The notes under the pieces were generated by a model, which did not search any database, was not told the DNA's origin, and saw only the letters and a list, made by a program, of their open reading frames with translations. Below, piece after piece: positions 45,037-53,854 of a DNA stretch of 64,000 nt (position 1 is the first letter of the stretch; each line of letters begins with the position of its first letter). Origin of the DNA: an uncultured Mobiluncus sp. (lineage in GTDB: Bacteria; Actinomycetota; Actinomycetes; Actinomycetales; Actinomycetaceae); NCBI RefSeq assembly GCF_902488535.1, contig NZ_CABTWO010000007.1:29840-93839 (forward strand), given 5' to 3'. The position numbers were made by a program, and so were the translations under genes.

Positions 45037-46674
45037 ATGTTCGTGCCTAATGTCACCGCGGTCGGAGGGCTGCTGTGGCTGAGCGCCATAGTGGCTCTGC
45101 TCCCGGTAGCGGTTTTCTTTGTGCTGGTCGGAGCTGTGCGGATGCGTTCTCACTGGGCGGGTGCTATCGCCCTGGGGGTCGGTTTGCTAGTGGCGATAGC
45201 AGGTTTCCGGATGCCGGTCGACATGGCTGTGGCGGCCGCCCTGCTCGGGGCGGAAAACGGCTTGATACCCATCGTGATTATCGTGATTGCGGCCGTGTGG
45301 CTGCACCGTCTGATGGAGGCGACCGGGCGCGAAGCTGATTTGCGCAAGGTTTTTTCGGCTGTCGGTCAAGGGGATTTGCGTATCCAGGCCATGCTGATTG
45401 CGCTGTGTTTCGGGGGCCTGCTAGAGGGTTTATCCGGTTTCGGGGTCCCCGTGGCAGTGGTGACCGCGCTGCTGCTGGGCCTGGGATTCAAACCGATGAA
45501 AGCGGCCGTCATTGCTCTGGTGGCGAATACTTCCCCGGTGGCCTACGCGGCGTTCGGAGTACCGATAACGACCGCGGCGGCCCTTCTGAGCGGGCATGAC
45601 CCCATCAAAAACGCCGCTGACATCACGTATTACGTGTCCTGTACCGAACCGGCGATTGCTTTTGTGATGCCGTTCGCGCTGAGCCTGTTAATTGATAAGG
45701 ACCACTTCCGCCACATGTTCCCCCTGGCTTTCGTGATGGGCTTGGTGGAGGGTATCGGGCAGTTCCTGACCTTGCGTTTCGTGTCCTTTGAGTTGGGCGG
45801 GGTACTGCCGCCCATAGTGACGTTCCTGGTAGTCGCGTTGATGGTGATGGTCTATCGTCCCCCGGTTCCTCCCGATTTCGTCACGGAAAAGCCCGCTGAC
45901 CTGCGCGTGGGCCGGGTGGCGCTGGCTGTGATGCCCTATGGCTTGGTCATCGTGATTCTTTCTGTGGGGCGAATGGTGCCCCAGGTCGCCAAAGTTTTGA
46001 CCGCGACGGATCTGCACGTCGCCTGGCCCGCTTTGGCAGGTCGGGTGGCCAGCCCGAACAAACCGAACGTAGCGGGAAACATCGGCAACATCACCATCCC
46101 GATACTGTCCCAACCGGGAGTATTGATTGCGATGGCGGCGCTGGTAACCGGGTTAGTGTTTACCCTGGTTAGCGAAGGCGGGAAGTATCCGCTTGGCTTC
46201 AAACAGGTCGGTGCCAAGCTGTGGTCAGCGATTTATTCCATGCGGTATTCCGCGGCCACCATCCTGGAAGTGATGGCGCTGGCTTACTTGATGAACATCT
46301 CTGGCATGGTTTTAACCATCGGGACCCTGCTGGCTGGCACCGGGACGTTCTTCCTGTTGCTTTCCCCCATGATTGGCTACCTCGGCACGGCGATTTCCGG
46401 CTCCACGACCTCGGCAAACGCCCTGTTTGCCTCCCTCCAAGAGACGACTGCCCTCCAGATCGGTCTGCCCGGTGCTTTCTCCGTGGCGGCCAACACCGCA
46501 GGCGGGGTCATCGGCAAGCTCATCGCCCCCCAGTCCTTGGCGATTGCCGCCGCCGCGATGGGCGAACCTGAGAAAGAGACCGATTTGCTTCACGAAGTGC
46601 TCGGCTGGTCTTTCTACCTGCTGCTTTTCGCAGTGTTCATCTGCTTCGTCTGGGGTCTGATTTTCCTGGGCTAG
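45037..46674 (+). CDS. lldP: L-lactate permease
   Basis: Proton-linked lactate (glycolate) uptake carrier, 545 residues with about 12-14 membrane helices. Family patterns GLLEGLSGFGVPVAVVTALLLGLGFKP and LVANTSPVAYAAFGVPI are complete, as are GYLGTAISGSTTSANALFASLQE and ANTAGGVIGKLIAPQSLAIA near the end. AAGGAGAGAATC precedes the ATG. It is not coupled with the flanking genes. The 126 bases upstream show no identified operator. Confidence 0.93.
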   Translation: MFVPNVTAVGGLLWLSAIVALLPVAVFFVLVGAVRMRSHWAGAIALGVGLLVAIAGFRMPVDMAVAAALLGAENGLIPIVIIVIAAVWLHRLMEATGREADLRKVFSAVGQGDLRIQAMLIALCFGGLLEGLSGFGVPVAVVTALLLGLGFKPMKAAVIALVANTSPVAYAAFGVPITTAAALLSGHDPIKNAADITYYVSCTEPAIAFVMPFALSLLIDKDHFRHMFPLAFVMGLVEGIGQFLTLRFVSFELGGVLPPIVTFLVVALMVMVYRPPVPPDFVTEKPADLRVGRVALAVMPYGLVIVILSVGRMVPQVAKVLTATDLHVAWPALAGRVASPNKPNVAGNIGNITIPILSQPGVLIAMAALVTGLVFTLVSEGGKYPLGFKQVGAKLWSAIYSMRYSAATILEVMALAYLMNISGMVLTIGTLLAGTGTFFLLLSPMIGYLGTAISGSTTSANALFASLQETTALQIGLPGAFSVAANTAGGVIGKLIAPQSLAIAAAAMGEPEKETDLLHEVLGWSFYLLLFAVFICFVWGLIFLG

Positions 46675-46762
46675 CCCGCTAGCTTTCGCATTCCTGCCAA
46701 TTCTAGAATCCAGTACTGCTAGCATTTACCGCAAAGGATTCGCAAAACCCGGGGGTGTACAG

Positions 46763-46960
46763 ATGCATAAATGGCAAATCGTCTTCTATCTAGTGTTGTC
46801 TGTTTATGCTTTCTATGTCCTGTTTTTTCGAGGAGGGACTTTAGTCATTGCTTTCGCAATCCTGTTGATTTATTCACTGGTTCGGGACCTTCCGAAAAAA
46901 GATCCCCGGAACGATTCACGACCCCCGTTCTTCCGCAAGGACAACAATGACAGGCTCTAA
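46763..46960 (+). CDS. Small membrane protein, unknown
   Basis: A 65-residue ORF with one or two hydrophobic segments (WQIVFYLVLSVYAFYVLFF and LVIAFAILLIYSLV) and a basic C-terminal tail with DPRNDSRPPFFRKDNN. No family recognised. GGGGGTG stands before the ATG. Stand-alone between lldP and recO; moderate coding evidence only. Confidence 0.5.
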   Translation: MHKWQIVFYLVLSVYAFYVLFFRGGTLVIAFAILLIYSLVRDLPKKDPRNDSRPPFFRKDNNDRL

Positions 46961-47084
46961 TCTGTCCTCTACGAAGGAATGGTGGAGCGGAACCAGACTC
47001 GGAGGACGGAATGAGTCAGGGGAATCGGGTTACAAAAGAGTGGGAACGGGATTCTTCCGCTTGCTCATGGAATAATGGTCCGTG

Positions 47085-47816
47085 ATGAGAACGTTTCGAG
47101 ATGCGGCGATTGTGTTGCGCACCCAGGACCTGGGGGAGGCTGACCGCATCGTGACCCTGCTTACTGAAAACCACGGGCTTTTGCGCTGCGTGGGGCGGGG
47201 AGTACGTAAGACCATGTCGCGCCTGGGGGCGCGACTGGAGCCTTTTGGAGCGGTCGACATTCAGATTCGCTGGGGCAAGTCCGGCCTGCACCATATCGAA
47301 CAAGTGGAAATCCTGGCTCCTTATGGCCGCAGCCTCGCTAACGATTACGCCCGCTACACCGCCGCCAACCTGATGGTAGAAACCTTGGAACGTCTCACCG
47401 AGGATTCTTGGACTAATGAGAGGTACTATCACCTGACCGTCGGGGCTTTACACGCTTTGGCGATGGGGCGCCACGAGCCGTCTTTGATTCTGGATTCCTA
47501 CCTGCTGCGTCTCATGTCGTTGGCGGGCTGGGCGGCAAGCTGCTGGGATTGTGCGTCTTGCGGGGCCAGGGGTCCACACGTGTACTTTAATCCCAGCGGT
47601 GGCGGGGCGATGTGCGTAAACTGCAAGCCCACCGGGGCGCGACCGGTTGATTCTGAGACGATGCGTCTGTTGGCGGCTTTGGCTGTCGGGGATTGGCAAA
47701 CTGCCCAAGACAGCGAATGGATGGCTCGGGCTGATGCCCACGCCTTAGTCTCGGCTTTCGTGCAGTGGCACGTGGAGCGCCGTCTAAAATCCTTGTCCTT
47801 GCTGGAACTCGCCTAG
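47085..47816 (+). CDS. recO: DNA repair protein RecO
   Basis: Recombination mediator that helps load RecA on SSB-coated DNA. The 243-residue protein has an N-terminal OB fold (FRDAAIVLRTQDLGEADRIVTLLTENHGLL), a helical core, and a zinc finger CWDCASCGARG...AMCVNC at about 155-180. ATG at 47085 is next to a GTG at 47082. It is followed closely by uppS, a common actinobacterial order (recO-uppS). Confidence 0.92.
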   Translation: MRTFRDAAIVLRTQDLGEADRIVTLLTENHGLLRCVGRGVRKTMSRLGARLEPFGAVDIQIRWGKSGLHHIEQVEILAPYGRSLANDYARYTAANLMVETLERLTEDSWTNERYYHLTVGALHALAMGRHEPSLILDSYLLRLMSLAGWAASCWDCASCGARGPHVYFNPSGGGAMCVNCKPTGARPVDSETMRLLAALAVGDWQTAQDSEWMARADAHALVSAFVQWHVERRLKSLSLLELA

Positions 47817-47824
47817 GTTATTGC

Positions 47825-48607
47825 GTGGAAAAATCCTGGGTTCGTCGTATCACCCCGCCGGGGCAGCATCCTGAGTTACCGGCGGGATTGGCACGCGCGG
47901 CTGCTGCGCACGTGGCAATCATCATGGATGGGAATGGACGCTGGGCGAACGCGCGGGGTTTGAACCGCACCGCCGGTCACGAGGCAGGGGAGTACGCCCT
48001 GATGGACACCATTGCGGGAGCTGTCGAGGCCGGGGTGAAATTCTTGAGTGTGTATGCGTTTTCTACCGAAAACTGGAAACGCAGCCCGGCAGAAGTGAAG
48101 TTCCTGATGGGATATTCGCGCCGGGTGCTGCGGAATCGACGCGATGAACTGAACGCCTGGGGAGTCCGGGTACGATGGAGTGGGCGGGAAGGCCGCTTGT
48201 GGAAATCGGTTCTCACCGAACTGCGGGCGGCAGAGGCCTTGACCAAGGGCAACACCGGCACTCAGCTAATTATGTGCCTCAATTATGGGGGGCGAGCGGA
48301 ACTCGCTGACGCGGCTCGGAAACTGGCCCAGCGAGTCGCGGTGGGAACGCTAAAACCCGAGCGCATTACCGAGGCTGCTTTCGCACGGGAACTGTATCTG
48401 CCGGATGTGCCAGATGTTGACCTGCTCATTCGCACTTCCGGGGAGCAGCGCACTTCCAACTTTTTGCCGTGGCAGGCGGCTTATGCGGAGCTCGTTTTCG
48501 CCCCCGAACCGTGGCCCGAGTACGGGCGGGCGGCCCTGTGGCGGGATTTATTGGCCTATCAGCACCGCGACCGCCGTTTCGGCGGGGCAATTGACAGGCC
48601 GCAGTGA
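47825..48607 (+). CDS. uppS: Isoprenyl (undecaprenyl/decaprenyl) diphosphate synthase
   Basis: Cis-prenyltransferase that builds the polyprenyl carrier lipid for cell-wall synthesis. VAIIMDGNGRWANARG with the catalytic Asp lies near residues 31-46, SVYAFSTENWKRSPAEV follows, and the late signature is PDVDLLIRTSGEQRTSNFLPWQAAYAEL. The GTG at 47825, 8 bases after the recO stop, yields 260 residues; the open frame extends upstream into recO but that part is a shadow. Confidence 0.93.
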   Translation: MEKSWVRRITPPGQHPELPAGLARAAAAHVAIIMDGNGRWANARGLNRTAGHEAGEYALMDTIAGAVEAGVKFLSVYAFSTENWKRSPAEVKFLMGYSRRVLRNRRDELNAWGVRVRWSGREGRLWKSVLTELRAAEALTKGNTGTQLIMCLNYGGRAELADAARKLAQRVAVGTLKPERITEAAFARELYLPDVPDVDLLIRTSGEQRTSNFLPWQAAYAELVFAPEPWPEYGRAALWRDLLAYQHRDRRFGGAIDRPQ

Positions 48608-49016
48608 CGTTTAATTCCAAGCGCAGCGGGGGGCCTCTGCACAAACGACCGTTCTCAACGCGAAATTTAAGCGCGAACCATTCTCAAAAGCCCTCAACCT
48701 GCGGTAATAAATTCCAGCCGAACCCCGAATCCGGGAAACCGTGTCCGGAATCGGTCGTTCGTGCACAGCCTGACCCAGGCTGAACCCGGTTTTCTCTATT
48801 CCTAACCGCGGCCCCACCACGCCCGCGAGCGGTAAGGTGAAAAGCGATAGATAACAAGATTGGTACTAAGTTATAAACGGATTGCGAGGGGTCAAATGTG
48901 CGTTTGTTGAAAAGATTTAAGATAAGCTCTTGTGTAGATTAATTTACGGCAAGTACAAAGTTATATAGTTTAGAATCGTGATTGAGTAAACGGTACAAGC
49001 AGTCTGTTTATACATT
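48608..49016. other. 409-base convergent intergenic with inverted repeats
   Basis: Between uppS (+) and the protease gene (-). A 14-base arm at 48638-48651 is matched by an inverted arm at 48752-48765 with one mismatch, enclosing about 100 bases. AGCCTG/CAGGCT (48767-48772 and 48776-48781) forms a small hairpin followed by a T-rich run and may end uppS transcripts. From 48840 on the DNA is AT-rich and looks like the flank of the low-GC protease gene. No gene recognised. Confidence 0.4.
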
Positions 49017-50099
49017 TTAATTACTTGAGGTTGTTTTCACGGTTATACTGAGAAACTTTTGTGCTTTAACAACGGGAGAAAAGGCATCTCTTGCAACACC
49101 TTTGTAGTTAAGACCACGAGAATGGATTCCGTAAGCATATGTGCTGGAGAACCAGGGCCCGCCACTATCACCTTTTTTTGCTTGACGATTATTCATTACT
49201 GTTAATTCGCATACCCTGGGAAAGTGGGTCGAATCGCAGTAATTATTAGTGACAACTGTTTGTCCGCATCTTCGTCCAGTAGTTTGGCCGTTGCGACAAA
49301 GGGCTTGTCCTACAGACGGGATTTTCAAAGCCGTTACATTCACTAAAACGCTAGGAGCGCTGTAAAACTGTGGAGCCGTGTACGCTGAAGTGGAATAGAC
49401 TCCGAAATCGCCATGATTTCCAACATGGGAACCCTCATACACGAGAGGGACGGAATGGTAAGACTGCGGAGGTTGACAGTGTCCGGCGGTTAGCAGCAAG
49501 TTCGGCTTTCCGGGGCTCTTGGCAGAAAAGGCACTAGTGCATGAAGAGAGATACCCGCCTCCAAATAGGGCATCGAGAGTGGATTCTTGCATTGACTCGA
49601 AAGTGAAATGAGGGCGCAGAACCTGGCTGGATTTCAAAAGAGCTAGAGTCGCAGGCATTTTTTTAAAGTTAGAGATTTGTGCGGAGTCCAGTTGGATTTC
49701 GATAGTCTTTTTTCGGAAATCGACATAGGAACCAAAACGTAGATCCGGGTTGTCCGCCCGTAGTTTTTCAACGAGCTCGAAGTGGAGACGTTGAGCCTCC
49801 ATATTCGAAATTCCGCTCCCTCCAGTCAGCTTGAGATAGGGGAGCTTACTAGCAGCATCAGTAACCGCTCGGGGAACTTGTCCTCTAAAGAGGATTTCAC
49901 CATTCTTTCTAGTATTGTCAATGTAGCTTTCCGTGAAATCACGCGGATAATTTTCCTGAGCAAAAGTAACCACTGTAGCAATTTGATCCTGCCAGTCAGA
50001 AGGTATTTCCTGGGGCGATGATGATTCAGCATTTGCAATGTTCGCCATACTGAGCAATAAACAGAGGCTGGAGAGTATGACAATACTTTTCAATTTCAT
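49017..50099 (-). CDS. Secreted trypsin-like serine protease (S1 family)
   Basis: The ATG at 50099 (MKLKSIVILSSLCLLLSMAN) has AAGGAAG 8 bases ahead and gives 360 residues. A signal peptide cleaves after about ANA (24). A pro-region to about 180 precedes the catalytic domain: His in LLTAGHC (207), Asp in NHGDFGVY (231), Ser in KGDSGGPW (312); all three are intact. Paired Cys suit disulfides. Layout resembles streptogrisin/alpha-lytic type proteases. The gene is clearly AT-richer than its neighbours and bounded by non-coding DNA, signs of acquisition. A likely secreted virulence or nutrient enzyme. Confidence 0.88.
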   Translation of the reverse strand: MKLKSIVILSSLCLLLSMANIANAESSSPQEIPSDWQDQIATVVTFAQENYPRDFTESYIDNTRKNGEILFRGQVPRAVTDAASKLPYLKLTGGSGISNMEAQRLHFELVEKLRADNPDLRFGSYVDFRKKTIEIQLDSAQISNFKKMPATLALLKSSQVLRPHFTFESMQESTLDALFGGGYLSSCTSAFSAKSPGKPNLLLTAGHCQPPQSYHSVPLVYEGSHVGNHGDFGVYSTSAYTAPQFYSAPSVLVNVTALKIPSVGQALCRNGQTTGRRCGQTVVTNNYCDSTHFPRVCELTVMNNRQAKKGDSGGPWFSSTYAYGIHSRGLNYKGVARDAFSPVVKAQKFLSITVKTTSSN

Positions 50100-50304
50100 G
50101 ATTACCACTTCCTTATGCCCTGAACCCCATACCCCCATCCTAACACAGTAAATCAAGGGAAACTAGGGTGAAAATGGCACCATTGAGGCTAAGTGAAATG
50201 ATTGACAAGCTAGGTTCGGGGGCAATGCCAAAGAGAATCGCAGTAATTCACAACACATTTCGGGTTGAGAAGTATGTTTGCTGCCGGTCTGTGGCGTTAA
50301 ACTC

Positions 50305-50922
50305 TCAGATAAACAGCGAGGGATCGATGTTCATATCGGGGCTGACGGGCTTCTTGGGATTGCGCAGCCTGGCCGGCACTCCCAGGGCGATACGCCCGGC
50401 AGGAACGTCCTTGATGACCACGGCGTTGGCGCCGATTTTGGCGCCGTCTCCGATGTTGATGGCGCCCAAAATTTTCGCTCCGGCACCCACCATGACCTGA
50501 TTTCCCAAGGTCGGGTGGCGTTTACCCTTGTTCATGGACTGCCCGCCCAGGGTCACCCCGTGAAAAATTAGGCAGTCCTCGCCAACCACCGCGGTTTCCC
50601 CAATGACCACCCCGGTCGCGTGGTCGATAAAGAGTCGGCGTCCGATGGTCGCGGCCGGGTGGATGTCCACACCCGTGATGAGGCGCGCGAATTCCTGAAT
50701 CAGGCGCGCAATCATTTTAAAACCATTGACCCAAAACCGATTGGACAGCCGGTGCGCCCACAAGGCGTGAACCCCCGGATAGGTCAGCGTGACTTCCAGG
50801 CGTCCGCGCGCGGCGGGGTCGCGTTTCAAGGCCGTGTCCAAGTCCTCCAACAGTAAATCCCGCACGCCAAGTTTATAGGCGGGCAGGTGTCGTGGCGGGG
50901 TAGTGTGTTTCACGAAAGTCAT
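50305..50922 (-). CDS. cysE: Serine O-acetyltransferase
   Basis: Acetylates serine for cysteine synthesis. The 205-residue chain is the short bacterial form: a helical N-terminus (RDPAARGRLEVTLTYPGVHALWAHR) and a left-handed beta-helix of hexapeptide repeats (GVDIHPAATIGRRLFIDHATGVVIGETAVVGEDC, GGQSMNKGKRHPTLGNQV). It lies 208 bases downstream of cysK on the same strand, and the two enzymes form the cysteine synthase complex; its C-terminus ends in Ile (PSLFI), the feature needed to dock into CysK. Confidence 0.95.
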   Translation of the reverse strand: MTFVKHTTPPRHLPAYKLGVRDLLLEDLDTALKRDPAARGRLEVTLTYPGVHALWAHRLSNRFWVNGFKMIARLIQEFARLITGVDIHPAATIGRRLFIDHATGVVIGETAVVGEDCLIFHGVTLGGQSMNKGKRHPTLGNQVMVGAGAKILGAINIGDGAKIGANAVVIKDVPAGRIALGVPARLRNPKKPVSPDMNIDPSLFI

Positions 50923-51130
50923 CGGGACGGGTACTTCCTCTGGTTGGTTGAACGACCGGACGCTAACTATTCTAGGCTATCGTTCCCGAGGTTCGTTTCG
51001 GGCGGCCTGTTCTGGCAACTTAAAGTGCTCTGTTTGAGCCAGTTCGGGTCAGCCCGGGCGGGTGGTCCCGTTTATCTCGTCAAAACTGCACCAGGTTGGT
51101 GGGTTCAATTTCCCTGACTGCCGCGGTTCC

Positions 51131-52066
51131 TCAGTCACCCAAGTGCGCAAACAGTACCGTGGACAGGTAGCGTTCGCCGGTGTCGGGAAGCAGCGTCACC
51201 ACGGTTTTGCCAGCAAACTCAGGCCGCGCGGCCAGTTCGGCGGCGGCCGCCAAATTCGCCCCGGAGGAGATTCCGACCAAAAGACCTTCCTGCGTAGCGG
51301 CTTTCCGCGCCATCTCGAGGGCATCGTCCGAGGTCACCGTCATGACTTCATCAACGGTTGCACTATCGTAGTTATCCGGCACAAAGTTGGCGCCAATGCC
51401 CTGAATCTTGTGGGCGCCGGCCTGGCCGGTAGACAGCAATGCCGATTCTGCCGGCTCTACCGCCACGACCCACACTTCTGGGTTCTGTTCCTTGAGGAAC
51501 TTCCCGACCCCGGAAACCGTGCCGCCGGAACCAACTCCAGCGACGAACGCGTCAACGTGTCCCTCAGTTTGTTCCCAAATTTCGGGACCGGTGGTGCGAT
51601 AGTGAATCTCAGGATTGGCAGGATTATCGAACTGACCGGCGAATACCGCTTCGGGGTGGTTCGCCAAGTAGTTCTCGGCAGCTTCAACCGCAGCCGCCAT
51701 GCCCCCCGCAGGGTCCGTCAGCAGTAGCTCCGCACCGTAAGCCTTCATCAGCTGCCGACGCTCCACACTCATGGAGGACGGCATCGAGATGACGACCCGA
51801 TACCCCAGCGCAGCCCCCACCATGCACAGGGCGACCCCGGTGTTACCGCTGGTAGCCTCCACGATAGTACCGCCCGGCTGCAGCTTTCCCGAGGCCTCGG
51901 CAGCGCGAATAATCGCCAAGCCGGGACGGTCTTTTACCGAACCGCCGGGGTTCGTGAACTCCATTTTTGCCAGCACGTTTGCGCCGGTCCCCGCGGGCAG
52001 CATCCGATTAATTTTCACCAGAGGAGTGTGGCCGATAGTTGCCGTGACGTCGTTTGCATAAGTCAT
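51131..52066 (-). CDS. cysK: Cysteine synthase A
   Basis: PLP-dependent O-acetylserine sulfhydrylase. The 311-residue chain has the cofactor lysine in NPGGSVKDRPGLAII (about 40-54), the phosphate loop EATSGNTGVAL and GVGSGGTVSGVGKFL. Substrate loop VISMPSSMSVERRQLMKAYGAEL is typical of CysK. The gene precedes cysE; the 208-base gap between them (50923-51130) holds no recognised element. Confidence 0.95.
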   Translation of the reverse strand: MTYANDVTATIGHTPLVKINRMLPAGTGANVLAKMEFTNPGGSVKDRPGLAIIRAAEASGKLQPGGTIVEATSGNTGVALCMVGAALGYRVVISMPSSMSVERRQLMKAYGAELLLTDPAGGMAAAVEAAENYLANHPEAVFAGQFDNPANPEIHYRTTGPEIWEQTEGHVDAFVAGVGSGGTVSGVGKFLKEQNPEVWVVAVEPAESALLSTGQAGAHKIQGIGANFVPDNYDSATVDEVMTVTSDDALEMARKAATQEGLLVGISSGANLAAAAELAARPEFAGKTVVTLLPDTGERYLSTVLFAHLGD

Positions 52067-52127
52067 AGTTAACCCTTTAGATTCCTTTTCTTTAGTTTCT
52101 GTTCGTTTCCCTGACGGGAGCCGTCTA

Positions 52128-52784
52128 TTACAACCGTGAGCGCACCACTTTTATTCCCGCATTGCTGAAAGTTACCGGCGCGCCGAGCTGGGCGGCGAGA
52201 GCGGCGGCGAGTTCGTCCTGGGTACCGCCTTCCACCGCCAGTTCAAACGTGACCCGGTTTGACCAGGTTACACTCAGTGGCTTGCAGTTTCGCGAGTGCA
52301 ACCAAGATTCTAGGGCAGCCGCCCGGTTCGCGGCGACATCGAAAGATACCACGGGAACGGACTTGACTTCCATCCTTTGTGCAGCAGCAATAGCGCCCTG
52401 CGCTGCCTCGCTGTAGGCTCGCACCAAGCCGCCCGTTCCCAGCTTTATTCCGCCAAAATACCGCGTCACCACCACACAAGCGTTTTGCAATCCGCTGCCC
52501 AGCAGCACATCGAGCATGGGACGTCCGGCAGTACCGCTGGGCTCGCCATCGTCGCTGGAATGTTGGACCGGCTGAACCCCGTTTTCCCAGCCCGCGGGCA
52601 GATAGGTAAAAGCGGAGCAATGATGGCGCGCGTCGGGATACTGTTTCCGCGCGTTTTCGATTGCCTGACGAGCTGCTACTTCATCCGCGGCGCCTCGTGC
52701 CACCCCCAGGAAACGCGACCGTTTAATTTCCAGCTCGAAATGTCCCGGTGCGTCCTCAGCAATGGTCACGTAGCGTTGCGTCAT
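52128..52784 (-). CDS. YigZ/IMPACT family protein
   Basis: A 218-residue protein with the UPF0029/IMPACT N-terminal domain: EIKRSRFLGVARGAADEVAARQAIENARKQYPDARHHCSAF, SSDDGEPSGTAGRPML and VVVTRYFGGIKLGTGGLVRAYSEAA are the hallmark motifs. A C-terminal DUF1949-type ferredoxin-like domain follows (about 145-215). Biological role is not settled; homologues bind nucleic acid or act in translation-stress control. Divergent from rpmF over 98 bases. Confidence 0.9.
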   Translation of the reverse strand: MTQRYVTIAEDAPGHFELEIKRSRFLGVARGAADEVAARQAIENARKQYPDARHHCSAFTYLPAGWENGVQPVQHSSDDGEPSGTAGRPMLDVLLGSGLQNACVVVTRYFGGIKLGTGGLVRAYSEAAQGAIAAAQRMEVKSVPVVSFDVAANRAAALESWLHSRNCKPLSVTWSNRVTFELAVEGGTQDELAAALAAQLGAPVTFSNAGIKVVRSRL

Positions 52785-52807
52785 ACTTTCGCCTCACGAT
52801 GGTTCAG

Positions 52808-52838
52808 TTTGATAAAATCATCAAATTGTTGCTAACAT
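52808..52838 (+). promoter_or_regulatory. rpmF promoter with overlapping inverted repeat
   Basis: TTGATA (52809-52814) and TAACAT (52833-52838), 18 bases apart, are a plausible -35/-10 pair for rpmF. TTTGAT (52808-52813) and ATCAAA (52820-52825) form an inverted repeat over the -35 and spacer, a place where an operator would block transcription. The repressor is unknown. Confidence 0.4.
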
Positions 52839-52882
52839 TGTATGTCTTGTGAACAATCACTAATTGAAAGGAGCGCAGGGCA

Positions 52883-53053
52883 ATGGCAGTACCCAAGCGC
52901 AAAATGTCCCGCGCCAACACTCGTGCACGTCGTTCTGCTTGGACGGCTAAGTTGACGCAGCTTGATAACGTTAAAGTTCAGGGTCAGGAAGTCGCGGTTC
53001 CCCGTCGCCTGGTGAAGGCTTACCAGAAGGGCCGTTTGACCGTCGAAGACTAA
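52883..53053 (+). CDS. rpmF: 50S ribosomal protein L32
   Basis: A 56-residue large-subunit ribosomal protein starting [20 protein letters not shown] and ending [17 protein letters not shown]. It has no cysteines, so it is a zinc-free L32, the common form in Actinobacteria. AAAGGAG lies 11 bases before the ATG. Followed by a hairpin terminator. Confidence 0.95.
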   Translation: MAVPKRKMSRANTRARRSAWTAKLTQLDNVKVQGQEVAVPRRLVKAYQKGRLTVED

Positions 53054-53070
53054 CGAGGTCTATATTCGCG

Positions 53071-53094
53071 ACGCCCGGCCCTGGTGCTGGGCGT
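53071..53094 (+). terminator. Terminator after rpmF
   Basis: ACGCCCGGC (53071-53079) pairs with GCTGGGCGT (53086-53094), nine pairs with one G-U and a six-base loop, followed by TACGTATTTAATTATTT. Located 17 bases after the rpmF stop. Confidence 0.65.
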
Positions 53095-53164
53095 TACGTA
53101 TTTAATTATTTCATAAGTCGGTTCGGGCAGTTTTTCGGGTGTGCTCGGGGATGGAGGCAATATC

Positions 53165-53848
53165 GTGGTGGACCTGAGCAGGGTGGAAATCGTCTTGCTG
53201 GATATGGACGGCACCCTGACCGATTCTGTATCGCGTATTACCGAGTATTTTGCGGCTTTGGATCTGGAGCTGCATGGCCGAATGTTGCCGCCTGACGCTT
53301 ACAAGAAATATGTCGGTCCGCCCCTCGCCGATTCTATGCTGGACATGGAACCGGATGCTGATGAGCAGCGGGTGGCTTTCATGGTCGCTCGGTACCGCGA
53401 AATGTATTGGCCTAATGCCATTGACGTGCCTCTTTATCCCGGTATTCAGGAAATGCTGGAAAAGCTGCGGGCGAGGGGATACCGTCTGGGCGTGGCTACT
53501 ACTAAGAACCAAAAGATGTCTTTGGAGATTCTCCAGCACCTGGGGATTGAAGATTTCTTTGAGGTTGTTTCAGGTGTGATACCGGGTACTTCACAGGTGG
53601 ACAAACCCGCTGTCATTGCTGCGGCTTTGCAGCAGTTCGGATTGAGCGAGCCGCAGGACAAACAGCGTATCGTGATGGTGGGGGATCGGTTCTATGACAT
53701 CGAGGGCGCTCAGATTAATGGGATTCCGGCAATCCTGACTACCTGGGGCGATACGGCTCAGCCCGGCGAGGAACGCGGGGCTGTACAGGTTGTCTCAACA
53801 CCAGCCGAGCTGTTGAGCGCTTTGGGTGTCCATCCGGGAAAGAAATAG
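53165..53848 (+). CDS. HAD-superfamily phosphatase (phosphoglycolate phosphatase-like)
   Basis: Haloacid dehalogenase fold hydrolase, 227 residues from the GTG at 53165, which has GGAGG 7 bases ahead (an earlier GTG at 53141 lacks this). Motif I is LLDMDGTLTDS (nucleophile Asp 13), motif II VATTKNQ, the motif III lysine DKPAVI and motif IV VMVGDRFYDIEGA. The helical cap lies after motif I. Gph-type activity on phosphoglycolate or a nucleotide is the usual annotation; the substrate is not fixed by sequence. A methyltransferase gene follows 6 bases later. Confidence 0.88.
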   Translation: MVDLSRVEIVLLDMDGTLTDSVSRITEYFAALDLELHGRMLPPDAYKKYVGPPLADSMLDMEPDADEQRVAFMVARYREMYWPNAIDVPLYPGIQEMLEKLRARGYRLGVATTKNQKMSLEILQHLGIEDFFEVVSGVIPGTSQVDKPAVIAAALQQFGLSEPQDKQRIVMVGDRFYDIEGAQINGIPAILTTWGDTAQPGEERGAVQVVSTPAELLSALGVHPGKK

Positions 53849-53854
53849 ACTGTT

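Noticed and set aside
50168..50500. 110-codon plus-strand frame before and over the cysE end
   Set aside because: Its second half is antisense to cysE and the first half has no recognisable pattern; treated as chance.
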